Of a stretch of DNA of 19,559 nt, positions 9,281-17,281 are shown in pieces (position 1 is the first letter of the stretch; each line of letters starts with the position of its first letter). This DNA comes from DATLCI01 sp046714215 (GTDB lineage: Bacteria; Acidobacteriota; Terriglobia; Terriglobales; Acidobacteriaceae), in assembly GCA_046714215.1 (NCBI GenBank), contig JBKKBM010000144.1:1-19559 (forward strand), read 5' to 3'. The position numbers and the translations under genes are program-made. The notes beneath the pieces were generated by a model. The model did not search any database. It was not told where the DNA came from and was given only the letters and a program-made list of their open reading frames with translations.

Positions 9281-10600
9281 TCACGGGTGGGTCAAACGGG
9301 GACGCGGATTGCTCGCCCGCGCCGCCTTCGCCTTCACCATCACTTTATCCAACACCTGCGCATCCCCATCATTCGCCGCGGGCTTCAATCCCAATATCTT
9401 CGCTATCGCCGGATATACATTCACATTCTCAAACGGCTTTGCCTTCGCGCCCGCTTTGAAGTTCGGCCCATGCGCGATGAAGACCGCGTGCATGTCGCGC
9501 ACCGCGGGATCGTACCCATGCGTGCCGCGCTCCTCTTTCGTGCGATTCGCCAGACGCTTGCGCGTGGTGATGTTCCACCCCGGCTCCGCCATGCCAATGA
9601 CCGGCATCACCCGCGCACTCTTCGCATAGTGCAGGCGCTGGGGAATATCTTGCTTGCGATACATTTGCATATGTGGCGCCTTCCGCAACTTCTCGTACAA
9701 GGCTTCGTTATTTCCGTCTTTCGCCCGCACTGCCAGCACCGGTGACCAATCCACTATCTGCACCGTCGCCGGATCCACATAGTCCTCCAGGAAAATGGCG
9801 CCGGTATTACTCGCTCGCGACATGCCATGGTCCGCCACCACGATCAGGTTCACCCGGTCAAAGATGCCGCGCTGCTTCAGCCCTAGCATCAACTCGCCGA
9901 CGGCCGCATCCACTTTCGCGACCGCCGCCCGCACCTCCGGAGTGTCGGGACCAAAGTCATGCCCGGCCGTATCCACCGCAGAAAAATACAGCGTGCTGAA
10001 CGTCGGACGCTCCCCCACCGGACGGTCCAACTGCGCCAGCACCCACGCCACACGCGCCGCATGCGGCATGTCGTCGTCATACTTCTGCCAGTACGTGGGA
10101 TACACCCCGCCGACGGGCGCTTCTGACCCCGGCCAGAACATCGCCGCCGATTTCTGCCCCTGCTTATGCGCCGTGACCCAGATGGGCTCGCCGCCCGCCC
10201 ACCATTGCGGATTCGTCACCGCCGCGCGGTCACTCATCTTGAAGCCGGACTGCATCGCATCGTCCCACATATTGTTGGCGACGACCCCATGGTTCCCCGG
10301 ATACAGCCCCGTGACCAGCGTGTAATGGTTGGGAAAAGTCTTCGTCGGAAATGCCGGGACCATCTCCGCCCGCACGCCGCCCCGGATCAATTCCTGGAGA
10401 TTGGGTGCCTCATATTTGTCGGGATAATCCCAGCGGAAGCCATCGAGCGAGATCAGGATGACCGTCGGCTTCAGGTCAGTGATCTTCTGCGGAGGTGCGG
10501 CCGCCGGGGCTGGCGGCGAAGGGTTCTCCTGACCTGTGCTCGCGGCAATCAGCAGAAGAACAATCAGAACCAGGCTGGGAACCCGCTTCATTTTTTTCAT
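9281..10600 (-). CDS. Exported ENPP-like type I phosphodiesterase/nucleotide pyrophosphatase
   Basis: 439 residues. N-terminal signal peptide (KKMKR then a hydrophobic core to about residue 22), then a Pro/Ala linker, then one alkaline-phosphatase-superfamily domain. The two-zinc site typical of nucleotide pyrophosphatase/phosphodiesterases is complete: Asp53 in SLDGFRWD, nucleophile Thr88 in FPTKTFPNHY, Asp210 and His214 in DTAGHDFGPD, Asp257-His258 in ADHGM, His361 in THGYDP. The NHGVVANNMWD segment is also family-typical. Expected to cleave phosphodiester or pyrophosphate bonds of nucleotides or lipid headgroups in the periplasm; it could supply pyrophosphate or phosphate, though a link to the adjacent pyrophosphatase gene is only positional. 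The start could also be Met4; the ribosome site is weak (GAGAAGAACAG). The leader region holds a GCAARA hexamer array. Confidence 0.9.
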   Translation of the reverse strand: MKKMKRVPSLVLIVLLLIAASTGQENPSPPAPAAAPPQKITDLKPTVILISLDGFRWDYPDKYEAPNLQELIRGGVRAEMVPAFPTKTFPNHYTLVTGLYPGNHGVVANNMWDDAMQSGFKMSDRAAVTNPQWWAGGEPIWVTAHKQGQKSAAMFWPGSEAPVGGVYPTYWQKYDDDMPHAARVAWVLAQLDRPVGERPTFSTLYFSAVDTAGHDFGPDTPEVRAAVAKVDAAVGELMLGLKQRGIFDRVNLIVVADHGMSRASNTGAIFLEDYVDPATVQIVDWSPVLAVRAKDGNNEALYEKLRKAPHMQMYRKQDIPQRLHYAKSARVMPVIGMAEPGWNITTRKRLANRTKEERGTHGYDPAVRDMHAVFIAHGPNFKAGAKAKPFENVNVYPAIAKILGLKPAANDGDAQVLDKVMVKAKAARASNPRPRLTHP

Positions 10601-10664
10601 TTCGATTCTGTTCTTCTCCGCACCTCGGCGCCTCCGCGTTCCGCGCTTGCTGTTGTTCTTGGCC

Positions 10665-10729
10665 TTGCTTTTGCTCTTGCTGTTGCTTTGCTCTTGCTCT
10701 TGCTTTTGCTCTTGCTCTTGCTTTTGCTC
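10665..10729 (-). repeat. Hexamer array, about 11 units (GCAARA on the minus strand)
   Basis: On the + strand: TTGCTT or TTGCTC units in a row from 10665 to 10729, with one five-base unit (10683-10687) and one TTGCTG. Looser copies continue to about 10640. It lies upstream of the phosphodiesterase gene, so it would be in its 5' leader if the two minus-strand genes are co-transcribed. It has no hairpin-forming capacity. Confidence 0.9.
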
Positions 10730-10751
10730 TCTCCGTCCGACGTTTTTGCTT

Positions 10752-10775
10752 TCTCTGTGCCTCTGTGTCTCTGTG
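10752..10775 (-). repeat. Octamer array, three units (CACAGAGR on the minus strand)
   Basis: On the + strand: TCTCTGTG, CCTCTGTG, TCTCTGTG. It ends 25 bp after the stop codon of the 10801-11193 gene. An 18-bp block beginning just before it (GTTTTTGCTTTCTCTGTG, 10742-10759) recurs exactly at 17359-17376. Confidence 0.9.
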
Positions 10776-10800
10776 GTGAATCGCCTTTGCCGTTAAAAAA

Positions 10801-11193
10801 CTACTGCGTCGCCTTCATCTTCTCCCGTACCTGCTTAGCCAGTTTTTCCACCTCTTCCGTCTTGCGCACCACTTCCAGCGACAGCGTGTCCTTATTGGCC
10901 TTGTCCACGCTCGCCTTCAATTCCGTGGCCAGCTTCAGCAGTTTGTCCGTATCTTTCCTCAGATCCTCAAAGCGGTCTTTGTTCCATGCCTTCTGGCGCT
11001 GCCGCTCCAGCCGCGCATCGATCGGCTCTTCCTGATTACGACGCGGACCGAACTGCGGATCGGCCGCCTGCGTCGTCGACGCCGTCGGCACCCAGGTACG
11101 ACGCACACTCTCCGCCGGGGTTACCGTTTGTGCCGCGAATGTTGGCACCAACACCACTATGATTGCGGCCACCCGGATCGCCTTAAAACCCAT
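10801..11193 (-). CDS. Small exported coiled-coil protein, unknown function
   Basis: 130 residues. Signal peptide: Met-Gly-Phe-Lys then a hydrophobic core ending near VPTFAA (residues 16-21). The middle is Thr/Gln/Arg-rich; the last ~70 residues are a charged helix with heptad-like Leu/Val spacing (LRKDTDKLLKLATELKASV, then VVRKTEEVEKLAKQV), so a coiled coil is likely. Start supported by GAGG 5 nt before the ATG. No enzyme motif is visible. It may be a periplasmic oligomer or envelope-associated protein. It lies upstream of the phosphodiesterase gene on the same strand (200-bp gap filled by tandem arrays) and divergent from the mscS-like gene. Confidence 0.75.
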   Translation of the reverse strand: MGFKAIRVAAIIVVLVPTFAAQTVTPAESVRRTWVPTASTTQAADPQFGPRRNQEEPIDARLERQRQKAWNKDRFEDLRKDTDKLLKLATELKASVDKANKDTLSLEVVRKTEEVEKLAKQVREKMKATQ

Positions 11194-11276
11194 AACAACC
11201 TCGCTGGAATGATATTTACAAAAGTATAGAGCCTTCTCCCTCTTGGAACCCGCATTTTCGTAAGTCCATGCGGCTA

Positions 11277-11306
11277 TTCATCTCACCCTCACCAGATTGT
11301 TATAAT
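11277..11306 (+). promoter_or_regulatory. Probable sigma-70-type promoter of the mscS-like gene
   Basis: A perfect TATAAT at 11301-11306 with TTCATC at 11277-11282 as a weak -35 (18-bp spacer). The expected transcription start is about 11313, giving a leader of roughly 30 nt to the ATG at 11342. Confidence 0.55.
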
Positions 11307-11341
11307 CCGCGCCAGTCGTGCCGAGGTACTTAGAAAGTCAC

Positions 11342-12220
11342 ATGGACCAACTCCTGGCTCATTGGCAGCAAAAAATCCTGATCTGGCTCGAAACTGCGGC
11401 CCCGCGCCTCCTGGTCATCATCATTGGCACGGTCATTCTGGTCATGCTGCTCCGTGCCGTCACCCGCAAGCTGGAGAATTTCAGCAAAGCGAACCACGTT
11501 CACACCGGACTTCGCGCCCAGCAACTTCGCACCCTGGCCAGCGTGATCCGCAGCGTGGGTTCGGCGGTCATTTATTTCCTTGCCGCCATCTCCGCCCTCG
11601 ATGTCTTCCATGTTGATGTCAAACCTATCCTCGCCAGTGCCGGTATCGTTGGACTCGCCATCGGCTTTGGCGCGCAGACGCTGGTCAAAGACGTGATCAA
11701 CGGGTTCTTCATCCTGCTGGAAAATCAGTATGATCTCGGCGACCATATCCTTATCGCCGGCGTCGCGGGCACGGTTGAATCCATGACGCTCCGCCGCACC
11801 ACCCTGCGCGACTCCAATGGCACCGTGCACGTCATCCCCAACAGCGAGATCAAAGTTGTTTCCAACATGACGCGCGACTGGGCGCAGATCACCCTCAGTG
11901 TCGCCGTGGACTACAACGAGAAGAGCGAGCGCATCATCAAGCTGCTGCAAGACGTCGGAAACGAACTCTACGCCGATGCCAACTTCCGCGACCTGCTTGT
12001 CGCGCCGCCCGAGGTCCCCGGCATCGAACGCGTCGCCGGCCATGAGGTCGACTACTCTGTACTGGTCAAAGTGCTGCCCGGCGAGCAACTCCGCGTGAGC
12101 AGCGAATTGCGCCGCCGTATCAAGGACTGCTTTATCCAACAAAAAGTGCAGACTCCCGCACCCACGCGCATCCATATAACGGATCCAACCGTCGCCACCG
12201 GCCAACGCGAATTAAAATAA
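11342..12220 (+). CDS. MscS-family small-conductance mechanosensitive channel
   Basis: 292 residues. Opens under membrane tension to release solutes during osmotic downshock; homoheptamer in the inner membrane. Three hydrophobic helices: about 20-40, 66-90, and the pore helix 97-128, whose small-residue pattern (ASAGIVGLAIGFGAQTLVKD) is diagnostic. The MscS beta-domain follows (DLGDHILIAGVAGTVE, VIPNSEI) and an alpha/beta C-terminal part. The ATG at 11342 follows a weak AGAAAG site. An in-frame GTG at 11318 would add eight residues but lies about 5 nt from the predicted transcript start, so it is less likely. The next gene starts 11 bp after the stop, so the two are probably co-transcribed. 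Confidence 0.92.
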   Translation: MDQLLAHWQQKILIWLETAAPRLLVIIIGTVILVMLLRAVTRKLENFSKANHVHTGLRAQQLRTLASVIRSVGSAVIYFLAAISALDVFHVDVKPILASAGIVGLAIGFGAQTLVKDVINGFFILLENQYDLGDHILIAGVAGTVESMTLRRTTLRDSNGTVHVIPNSEIKVVSNMTRDWAQITLSVAVDYNEKSERIIKLLQDVGNELYADANFRDLLVAPPEVPGIERVAGHEVDYSVLVKVLPGEQLRVSSELRRRIKDCFIQQKVQTPAPTRIHITDPTVATGQRELK

Positions 12221-12231
12221 GGGGAGTCCCC

Positions 12232-13020
12232 ATGAACTCCGGGCTCAAACAGAAAGTCGTTATCGTCTCCGGCGCCAGCCAGGGCATCGGACGCGCCACC
12301 GCTCAGGCCTTCGCCGCTGAGGGCGCGCACGTCGCCATCTGCGCCCGCACGGAAAAGACTCTGCAATCCGCCGCCGCGGCCATTCTCGCCGCCACCGGCA
12401 CCGAGGTCACGCCCTATGTCACCGACGTCGCCAACCCTGACGCCGTCACCGCTCTCGTCCAATCCGTCCTGAAGAAATTTGGCCGCGTCGATGTCTGCAT
12501 CGCTAACGCCGGTGGTCCGCCGCCGCGCAGCTTCCTCAACGCCTCCAACGACGACTGGCGCAAAGCCATCGACATGAACTTCCTGAGCGTCGTCTATCTC
12601 GCGCGTGAGGTCCTGCCCCACATGCAGAAGAATCAGTGGGGACGATTCATCACTATCACTTCAACCTCCGTGCGCCAGCCTGTACCGGACCTGCTGCTTT
12701 CAAATTCCATCCGTCCCGCCGTAGTCGGCCTCATGAAAAGCCTGACCCAGGAGTTCGGGCCGCACGGCATCACCTTCAATAACGTTGGCCCCGGATACAC
12801 CTCCACCGAGCGCCTCACGGAACTTGCCAGCTCCCGCGCGAAGGCCGCGGGCATCGCGGAAAAAGATATCTACGAGCGCTGGGCCAATGACATCCCCCTC
12901 CGTCGCCTGGGCAAGCCCGAAGAGATTGCCGACGCCATCGTTTGGCTTGCATCCGAACGCGCCAGCTATATCACCGGGCAAACTATTTTGGTGGATGGCG
13001 GGATATATAAAGGGATGTAA
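12232..13020 (+). CDS. SDR-family protein lacking the usual YxxxK catalytic pair
   Basis: 262 residues, typical of classical short-chain dehydrogenases (FabG-like). Rossmann signature SGASQGIG at residues 13-20, ANAGG at 91-95, DMNF at 114-117, and the C-terminal ITGQTILVDGGIYKG. The catalytic Ser144 is kept (TITSTS), but where Tyr should be (13 residues later) there is Ser157, and the Lys four residues on is Arg161 (motif SNSIR). So either it uses another chemistry, or it belongs to a known variant SDR subgroup with SxxxR, or it is non-catalytic. The start is well supported: AAGGGGAG 5 nt before the ATG. Placed 11 bp after the channel gene, though no functional link is evident. Confidence 0.88.
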   Translation: MNSGLKQKVVIVSGASQGIGRATAQAFAAEGAHVAICARTEKTLQSAAAAILAATGTEVTPYVTDVANPDAVTALVQSVLKKFGRVDVCIANAGGPPPRSFLNASNDDWRKAIDMNFLSVVYLAREVLPHMQKNQWGRFITITSTSVRQPVPDLLLSNSIRPAVVGLMKSLTQEFGPHGITFNNVGPGYTSTERLTELASSRAKAAGIAEKDIYERWANDIPLRRLGKPEEIADAIVWLASERASYITGQTILVDGGIYKGM

Positions 13021-13118
13021 GCACTGTGCGATGGCGCACATACGAAGCCCGCCCGAAGCTCTTTCATGCAGCCGATTAGCATCCACCCCGGCCCATCCCC
13101 GCATCTACCTTAATTACT

Positions 13119-13757
13119 ATGTGGTCCTGGATCGCGCTCGGACTGATGATCGGTGTCGCCGTTATGGCCGTCACCCACTATTGGCTACAGCGCCGTCTGC
13201 AACAGCGCGCGCTCCGCGCCCTGCGCTGGATCGAAAACTCCCTTGGCACCTACGGACACGTATCCGGCATGCGCTGGCTGAACGCCACCGAATTCGAAGT
13301 GCCCCTCAAAGTCGTTCATCCCATTTTCAACCGGACGTTGATCCAGGTGTCGCTGCAGCCCTTCACTCCCTTTCGCAAGGCTGCGCCGGAGACCATCACC
13401 TTCCACGCTGACCTAGATCTCACGCCCACGTTTTCCATGACGTTCGAGAATCTGCGCTGGTTCGCCCGCACCCAGAAAGACCTCTCCCCGGAAGCGCCGG
13501 GATGGCACGTCATGAACTGCACGCCCGTTGTGCTGACCACGCGCCTCGATTGGGAGCGCGACGTGACCAACGCCATCTACACCGTGCTCCACACCGAGCG
13601 CCGGGAGAATGTGGATGTCACCTTCCGCCGCTCGTCGCCAAACTTCACCGCTACGCTGCCGCTAGCAGCCCTCTCACCCGATCTGCCTGAGCCCCTGGCC
13701 TTTCTCGACCTGATGCGCGAGATGGCCGAGGGCGTCTCCCTAAAGAACGCTTCCTAG
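13119..13757 (+). CDS. Membrane-anchored protein of unknown function
   Basis: 212 residues. One N-terminal hydrophobic helix (about residues 3-21, MWSWIALGLMIGVAVMAVTH) followed by a basic stretch (QRRLQQRALRALR), so the rest is probably cytoplasmic with the helix as anchor, or exported if the helix is cleaved. The remainder is a soluble mixed alpha/beta region with no motif I recognise. No Shine-Dalgarno precedes the ATG (CTTAATTACT), so translation may be leaderless or start elsewhere; codon use looks like that of the neighbours. It follows the SDR gene by 98 bp, where nothing else is seen. Confidence 0.7.
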   Translation: MWSWIALGLMIGVAVMAVTHYWLQRRLQQRALRALRWIENSLGTYGHVSGMRWLNATEFEVPLKVVHPIFNRTLIQVSLQPFTPFRKAAPETITFHADLDLTPTFSMTFENLRWFARTQKDLSPEAPGWHVMNCTPVVLTTRLDWERDVTNAIYTVLHTERRENVDVTFRRSSPNFTATLPLAALSPDLPEPLAFLDLMREMAEGVSLKNAS

Positions 13758-13881
13758 CCAGGCCTAAAAACCTAATTCTTGTTCTTGGTTCTCTCATTTT
13801 CGTGTCGGGGTGTCTGTGTGGTTGGGTGTTGAATGACTATGGAAGTCTGCTTTTGGTTCTAACCTTCTCCTGATTTTGTTT

Positions 13882-13916
13882 TCTTTGTGCTCCTCTGTGT
13901 TCTTTGTGCCTCTGTG
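13882..13916 (-). repeat. Degenerate octamer array (CACARAGR on the minus strand)
   Basis: On the + strand: TCTTTGTG, CTCCTCTGTG, TTCTTTGTG, CCTCTGTG, that is four units of 8-10 bp. Looser related sequence extends left to about 13780 in the convergent gap. It ends 15 bp beyond the stop of the 13932-14792 gene. Confidence 0.8.
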
Positions 13917-13943
13917 GTTAGCGAATTTCGGTTAGCGATTTTC
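13916..13943 (-). repeat. 14-bp tandem duplication across the stop codon
   Basis: GGTTAGCGAATTTC (13916-13929) is followed directly by GGTTAGCGATTTTC (13930-13943), one mismatch. The second copy contains the stop codon and last codons of the minus-strand dehydrogenase gene; the first copy lies just after it. Confidence 0.85.
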
Positions 13944-14792
13944 CTGGCCCTCCAGCACTTGCAACGTAGCCGCGTAATCCAGGTCACTCAGCCCCGCCGC
14001 GCTCGCCTCGTCATACACCTCTTTGACCTTTTCTAGCCCGGGCAAACGCGTACCCGTGGCCTTCGCCGCCTCCAGCATCAGCCGGATGTCCTTGTGCATC
14101 AGCCGCAAGGGAAAATTCGGCGTGAAGTCCCGCTTCTCCACGAACGGCATCTTGTAATCCACCACTCCAGACCGCACCATCGACGCCTGGATCAAGGCGA
14201 ACAACGCCTTCTGCTCCACACCCAAGTTCTTGGCCAGCATCATGGCTTCGATAAAGCCCTCATAGATCAGCACGATCATCAGGTTCATCGCCAACTTCGC
14301 CGCTTCGCCCTTGCCGTTGTCGCCCACATGGATCACTTGCTTGCCCATCGCCTGAAAGAGTGGGCCCAACTTCTCGATCGACTCCGCCTTGCCGCCAGCG
14401 ATGAAGATCAGCGTGCCGTCTTTCGCGCCGATCTTCGATCCGGTCACCGGAGCATCCACAAAATCGGCGCCCAGAGCGCGCACGCGCTCGGCAAATCTCT
14501 GGCTCTCTACCGGCGAGATGGTGCTCGAATCCGCCACGATCGTTCCCGGACTTAGTCCCGCGGCCGCGCCGTCCGCCCCAAACAGCACCTGCTCCACCGC
14601 CGCCGTGTCTGAGACGCACACCCAGACGGCTTCCGCGCCTTCCACCGCCGCCCGCGGAGTCTTCGCCGTCGACGCGCCCGCAATCTGCTTGCCCGCGCTA
14701 CGGTTCCACATGGTCACCTGATGACCATGTTTGACCAGGTTCGCCGCCATGCCCACGCCCATGATGCCTAATCCCAGGAATGCCACTCGCAT
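13932..14792 (-). CDS. Beta-hydroxyacid dehydrogenase family (tartronate semialdehyde reductase/HIBADH-like)
   Basis: 286 residues, the normal length. The N-terminal NAD(P)-binding motif FLGLGIMGVGMAANL starts at residue 5; the substrate-binding DAPVTGSKIGAKDGTL at 113-128; catalytic Lys166 and Asn170 in GKGEAAKLAMN. The family oxidises or reduces beta-hydroxyacids (3-hydroxyisobutyrate, tartronate semialdehyde/glycerate, gamma-hydroxybutyrate/succinic semialdehyde); the sequence alone does not choose between them. AAGGAG lies 7 nt before the ATG. Glycerate 2-kinase is encoded 1.1 kb away on the same strand, which favours a glycerate-forming tartronate semialdehyde reductase (GlxR-like), but an opposite-strand gene lies between them. 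Divergent from the metallo-beta-lactamase-fold gene. Confidence 0.88.
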   Translation of the reverse strand: MRVAFLGLGIMGVGMAANLVKHGHQVTMWNRSAGKQIAGASTAKTPRAAVEGAEAVWVCVSDTAAVEQVLFGADGAAAGLSPGTIVADSSTISPVESQRFAERVRALGADFVDAPVTGSKIGAKDGTLIFIAGGKAESIEKLGPLFQAMGKQVIHVGDNGKGEAAKLAMNLMIVLIYEGFIEAMMLAKNLGVEQKALFALIQASMVRSGVVDYKMPFVEKRDFTPNFPLRLMHKDIRLMLEAAKATGTRLPGLEKVKEVYDEASAAGLSDLDYAATLQVLEGQENR

Positions 14793-14910
14793 CTTTCCGC
14801 TCCTTATGTGCCCACACCCGATTAAATGGGCTGCGCTTGCACTGCGTCAAATCTTTCGCCGATTTTGCATCGCGCAGCCGCTCGCCAGCGTCTAAAATTG
14901 AACTCGCACC

Positions 14911-15825
14911 ATGCTGAACATCACTCTGCGCCGCAAGGCCCGTCAGTTCACCAAGCTCGTGCGTACCTCCGCCACGGAGCGCCGCAGCGGAACCGTACAC
15001 CGTCCTGTGCTCGCCAAAAATGGCGACCTGGGCATCACCTTCATCGGACACTCCGGCTTTTTCCTCCAACTGGGCGGCAAGAACATCGTCATTGACCCTA
15101 ACTTTGCGCGCTGGCTCTTCATCTTGAAACGTCTGCGCAAACCGGGTATGCACATCCGCCATCTTCCGCCCATCGATTACGTCCTGGTCACGCACGCACA
15201 CTTTGACCATCTGCATCGGCCGAGCTTGCGCCGCATCGCGCGCCGCACCCGCCGCCTCACCGGACAGGCGCCCATCATCATCGTGCCGCGCCATCTGCAC
15301 GACCTAGTCGCCGACTTGGGCTTCCGCGAGATCATTGAACTCGATTGGTGGCAGGAGTACGCGACCGGCGCCAACGCGGTTACGAACGGGAATTCGGAAA
15401 GCGGCCTCACCATCACCCACGTCCCGGCGAATCATTGGGGCGCGCGTGTCATCCGCGATACCCACCGAGGCTTTGGGGGATACGTCATCCGCGCGGGCAA
15501 GCACTCCATCTATCACGCTGGCGACACCGCCTACTTTGACGGATTCCGGAAGATCGGCCAGCGCCTGCGTCCGGAACTGGCGCTCTTGCCCATAGGCGCC
15601 TACTCTCCGGAATCATTTCGCGCCGTGCATACCAGTCCCGAGGATGCCATGCGGGCTTTCCTCGATCTGGGCTCGCGCTGGATGGTCCCCATGCACTACG
15701 GCACCTTCCGCCTTTCGCATGAACCGATGGAAGAGCCGGTGCAGCGACTGCACTCCGCCGCCGCGGCGGCCGGCGTCAGCGAAAAGATCCGGGTGTTGGA
15801 AGAAGGGGTTACGAAGTTCTTTTGA
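14911..15825 (+). CDS. Metallo-beta-lactamase-fold hydrolase, NAPE-PLD/UlaG-like
   Basis: 304 residues. A two-metal MBL site is complete: His95-x-His97-x-Asp99-His100 (THAHFDHLH), His175 (ANHWGAR), Asp205 (HAGDTAYF), His262 (MHYGTF). The order and the NHWG and MHYGTF contexts match the N-acylphosphatidylethanolamine phospholipase D-like group of the Lactamase_B_2 family, which hydrolyses phosphodiesters; bacterial members mostly have unknown substrates. The N-terminus is basic (RRKARQFTKLVR) without a signal peptide, so it is probably cytoplasmic or membrane-peripheral. The ATG at 14911 lacks a clear ribosome site; TAAAAT at 14893-14898 could be a -10 box giving a very short leader. Confidence 0.88.
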   Translation: MLNITLRRKARQFTKLVRTSATERRSGTVHRPVLAKNGDLGITFIGHSGFFLQLGGKNIVIDPNFARWLFILKRLRKPGMHIRHLPPIDYVLVTHAHFDHLHRPSLRRIARRTRRLTGQAPIIIVPRHLHDLVADLGFREIIELDWWQEYATGANAVTNGNSESGLTITHVPANHWGARVIRDTHRGFGGYVIRAGKHSIYHAGDTAYFDGFRKIGQRLRPELALLPIGAYSPESFRAVHTSPEDAMRAFLDLGSRWMVPMHYGTFRLSHEPMEEPVQRLHSAAAAAGVSEKIRVLEEGVTKFF

Positions 15826-15878
15826 TTTACCCGTCTCCGCACTCACTCTTTTGCCGAAAAGCCGACAGCGCTGACCTT

Positions 15879-15905
15879 CCTTCGTGTCCTTTGTGTCCTT
15901 CGTGT
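15879..15905 (-). repeat. Nonamer array, three units (ACACRAAGG on the minus strand)
   Basis: On the + strand: CCTTCGTGT, CCTTTGTGT, CCTTCGTGT, exact 9-bp spacing. It sits in the convergent gap between the MBL-fold gene and glycerate kinase, 36 bp past the glycerate kinase stop. The rest of the gap (15826-15878) shows no terminator. Confidence 0.88.
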
Positions 15906-15941
15906 TAATTGCTTCTGCATTTGCCACCAGTCTACGGCGGT

Positions 15942-17273
15942 TCAATACGCCATCAACACCCTTAGGTCCCGCACATTATTCCCTGTCGGCCCCGTCACGA
16001 TCGCATCCCCCAGCGCTGCGAACAGCGGATAAGCATTAAATCCCTTCAGCGCCTGGTGCACAGTCACGCCGCTGCCCAACGCTGAGAACCGGAGCGTGGT
16101 CTCGCCGTCCACCACCGCGCCCGCCGCCGGCGAGTTCCCATCCACGCCATCCGTACCCGCGGACAGCACCGTGATGTTCTCGCCGGTGATCTTGCTGGCA
16201 CAGTAAAGCGCGAACTGCTGGTTGCGCCCGCCGATACCGCTTTGCGCCGGCTTCGCTCCCGTGACTTCGCCCCCGGAGATCAAGCACACCCGCGACGCGC
16301 CCTTGCGCAGGTGTCGCAACCGTCGCAGCAGGTGGTCCGCCGCTTTCGCATAGTCCCAGTCGTCGCAACTGTTGTCGATCTCCACCGCGAAACCCATCTC
16401 CGTCGCCTTGGTCGCCGCCGCTTTTACCGCATCCAGATTGCTCAAGATGGGCCACCACCGCGAGTACGCAAACAGCGGATTATCTTTGTCGGGTGTCTCC
16501 GTCAACGCCTCGTGCTCGAACAACTCCCGCACCGACGCGGGAAACTTCTTCACCAGCCCATATTTTTTCGCGATGCGATAACAATCTTCCACCGTCGAGG
16601 GGTCCGGCATCGTCGGGCCGGAAGCCAGCGCATCCAGCGCGCCCTCGGGGACGTCGCTCACCAGGACGCTGATCTGCTTCGCATTGTGGGTCGCTGCCGC
16701 CTGTGCCAGCCGTCCACCCTTTACCGCCGACAGATGTTTGCGGATGGCATTCACCTCCGCGATGGGCGCGCCCGAATCCAGCAGCACATGATAGGTCTCG
16801 CTCAGGTCATCCAGCGAGATCTCATCGTCAATCGGCTTCTCCACCATCGCCGACCCGCCACCGCTGATCAGGTAGACGATCAGCGAGGTCCCGCTCATTA
16901 CGTTCAATGTCTTGAGGATCGCATCGGCCGCCTTCACCGACTCGCGATTCGGTTCCGGATGGCCGCCGTGAAAATACCGAAAGCCATCCACCAGCGCTTC
17001 CTTGGGGTCGGGTGCGCATACGATGCCACTCACCGTCGTTCCTAACTGCTGACGTAATTCCTTCGCCATCGCATGGCCGGCCTTGCCTATGGACACGGCA
17101 TAGATACGCGACAAATCGCCGATTCCATACAAGTCTTCGCCTACCCGCAGGACCCCGCGGGTCGCCTGCACATGCCGTGCGAACGCCGCGGGAATGCTCG
17201 CCTCCCGCAAGGAATGGGAAAATATCTCGCGCGCTTGCGTCCGCAGGTTCGTGAATGTGTCCGTCGGGGTCAT
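15942..17273 (-). CDS. Glycerate 2-kinase (GckA/MOFRL family)
   Basis: 443 residues, usual family length. Phosphorylates D-glycerate to 2-phosphoglycerate with ATP in the cytoplasm; homologues are often misnamed hydroxypyruvate reductase (TtuD). N-terminal DUF4147-type domain with SIGKAGHAM (Lys64), LISGGGSAM (136-143), NAIRKHLSAVKGGRLA (175-190) and SDVPEG...SGPT (206-221). C-terminal MOFRL domain with ISGGEVTGAKP, GGRNQQ (Arg350; the last residue is Gln where Glu is common), SAGTDGVDGNSPAAGAV and TGPTGNNVRDL. No good Shine-Dalgarno precedes the ATG at 17273: the site is taken up by a heptamer array starting 9 bp upstream. Likely partner of the dehydrogenase at 13932-14792. Confidence 0.93.
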   Translation of the reverse strand: MTPTDTFTNLRTQAREIFSHSLREASIPAAFARHVQATRGVLRVGEDLYGIGDLSRIYAVSIGKAGHAMAKELRQQLGTTVSGIVCAPDPKEALVDGFRYFHGGHPEPNRESVKAADAILKTLNVMSGTSLIVYLISGGGSAMVEKPIDDEISLDDLSETYHVLLDSGAPIAEVNAIRKHLSAVKGGRLAQAAATHNAKQISVLVSDVPEGALDALASGPTMPDPSTVEDCYRIAKKYGLVKKFPASVRELFEHEALTETPDKDNPLFAYSRWWPILSNLDAVKAAATKATEMGFAVEIDNSCDDWDYAKAADHLLRRLRHLRKGASRVCLISGGEVTGAKPAQSGIGGRNQQFALYCASKITGENITVLSAGTDGVDGNSPAAGAVVDGETTLRFSALGSGVTVHQALKGFNAYPLFAALGDAIVTGPTGNNVRDLRVLMAY

Positions 17274-17281
17274 TGGGTTTT

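Noticed and set aside
10665..10729. Possible CRISPR array or microsatellite in a gene
   Set aside because: Units are 6 bp without spacers and it is intergenic; no cas genes are present.
10166..11035. + strand frame with a poly-Leu stretch that looks like a membrane helix
   Set aside because: The Leu run is only the translation of the hexamer array, and the rest is antisense to the phosphodiesterase and coiled-coil genes.
11330..12205. 291-codon minus-strand frame opposite the mscS-like gene
   Set aside because: Antisense shadow; Asp/Gly/His-rich with no family resemblance, while the + strand has a textbook MscS pore helix.
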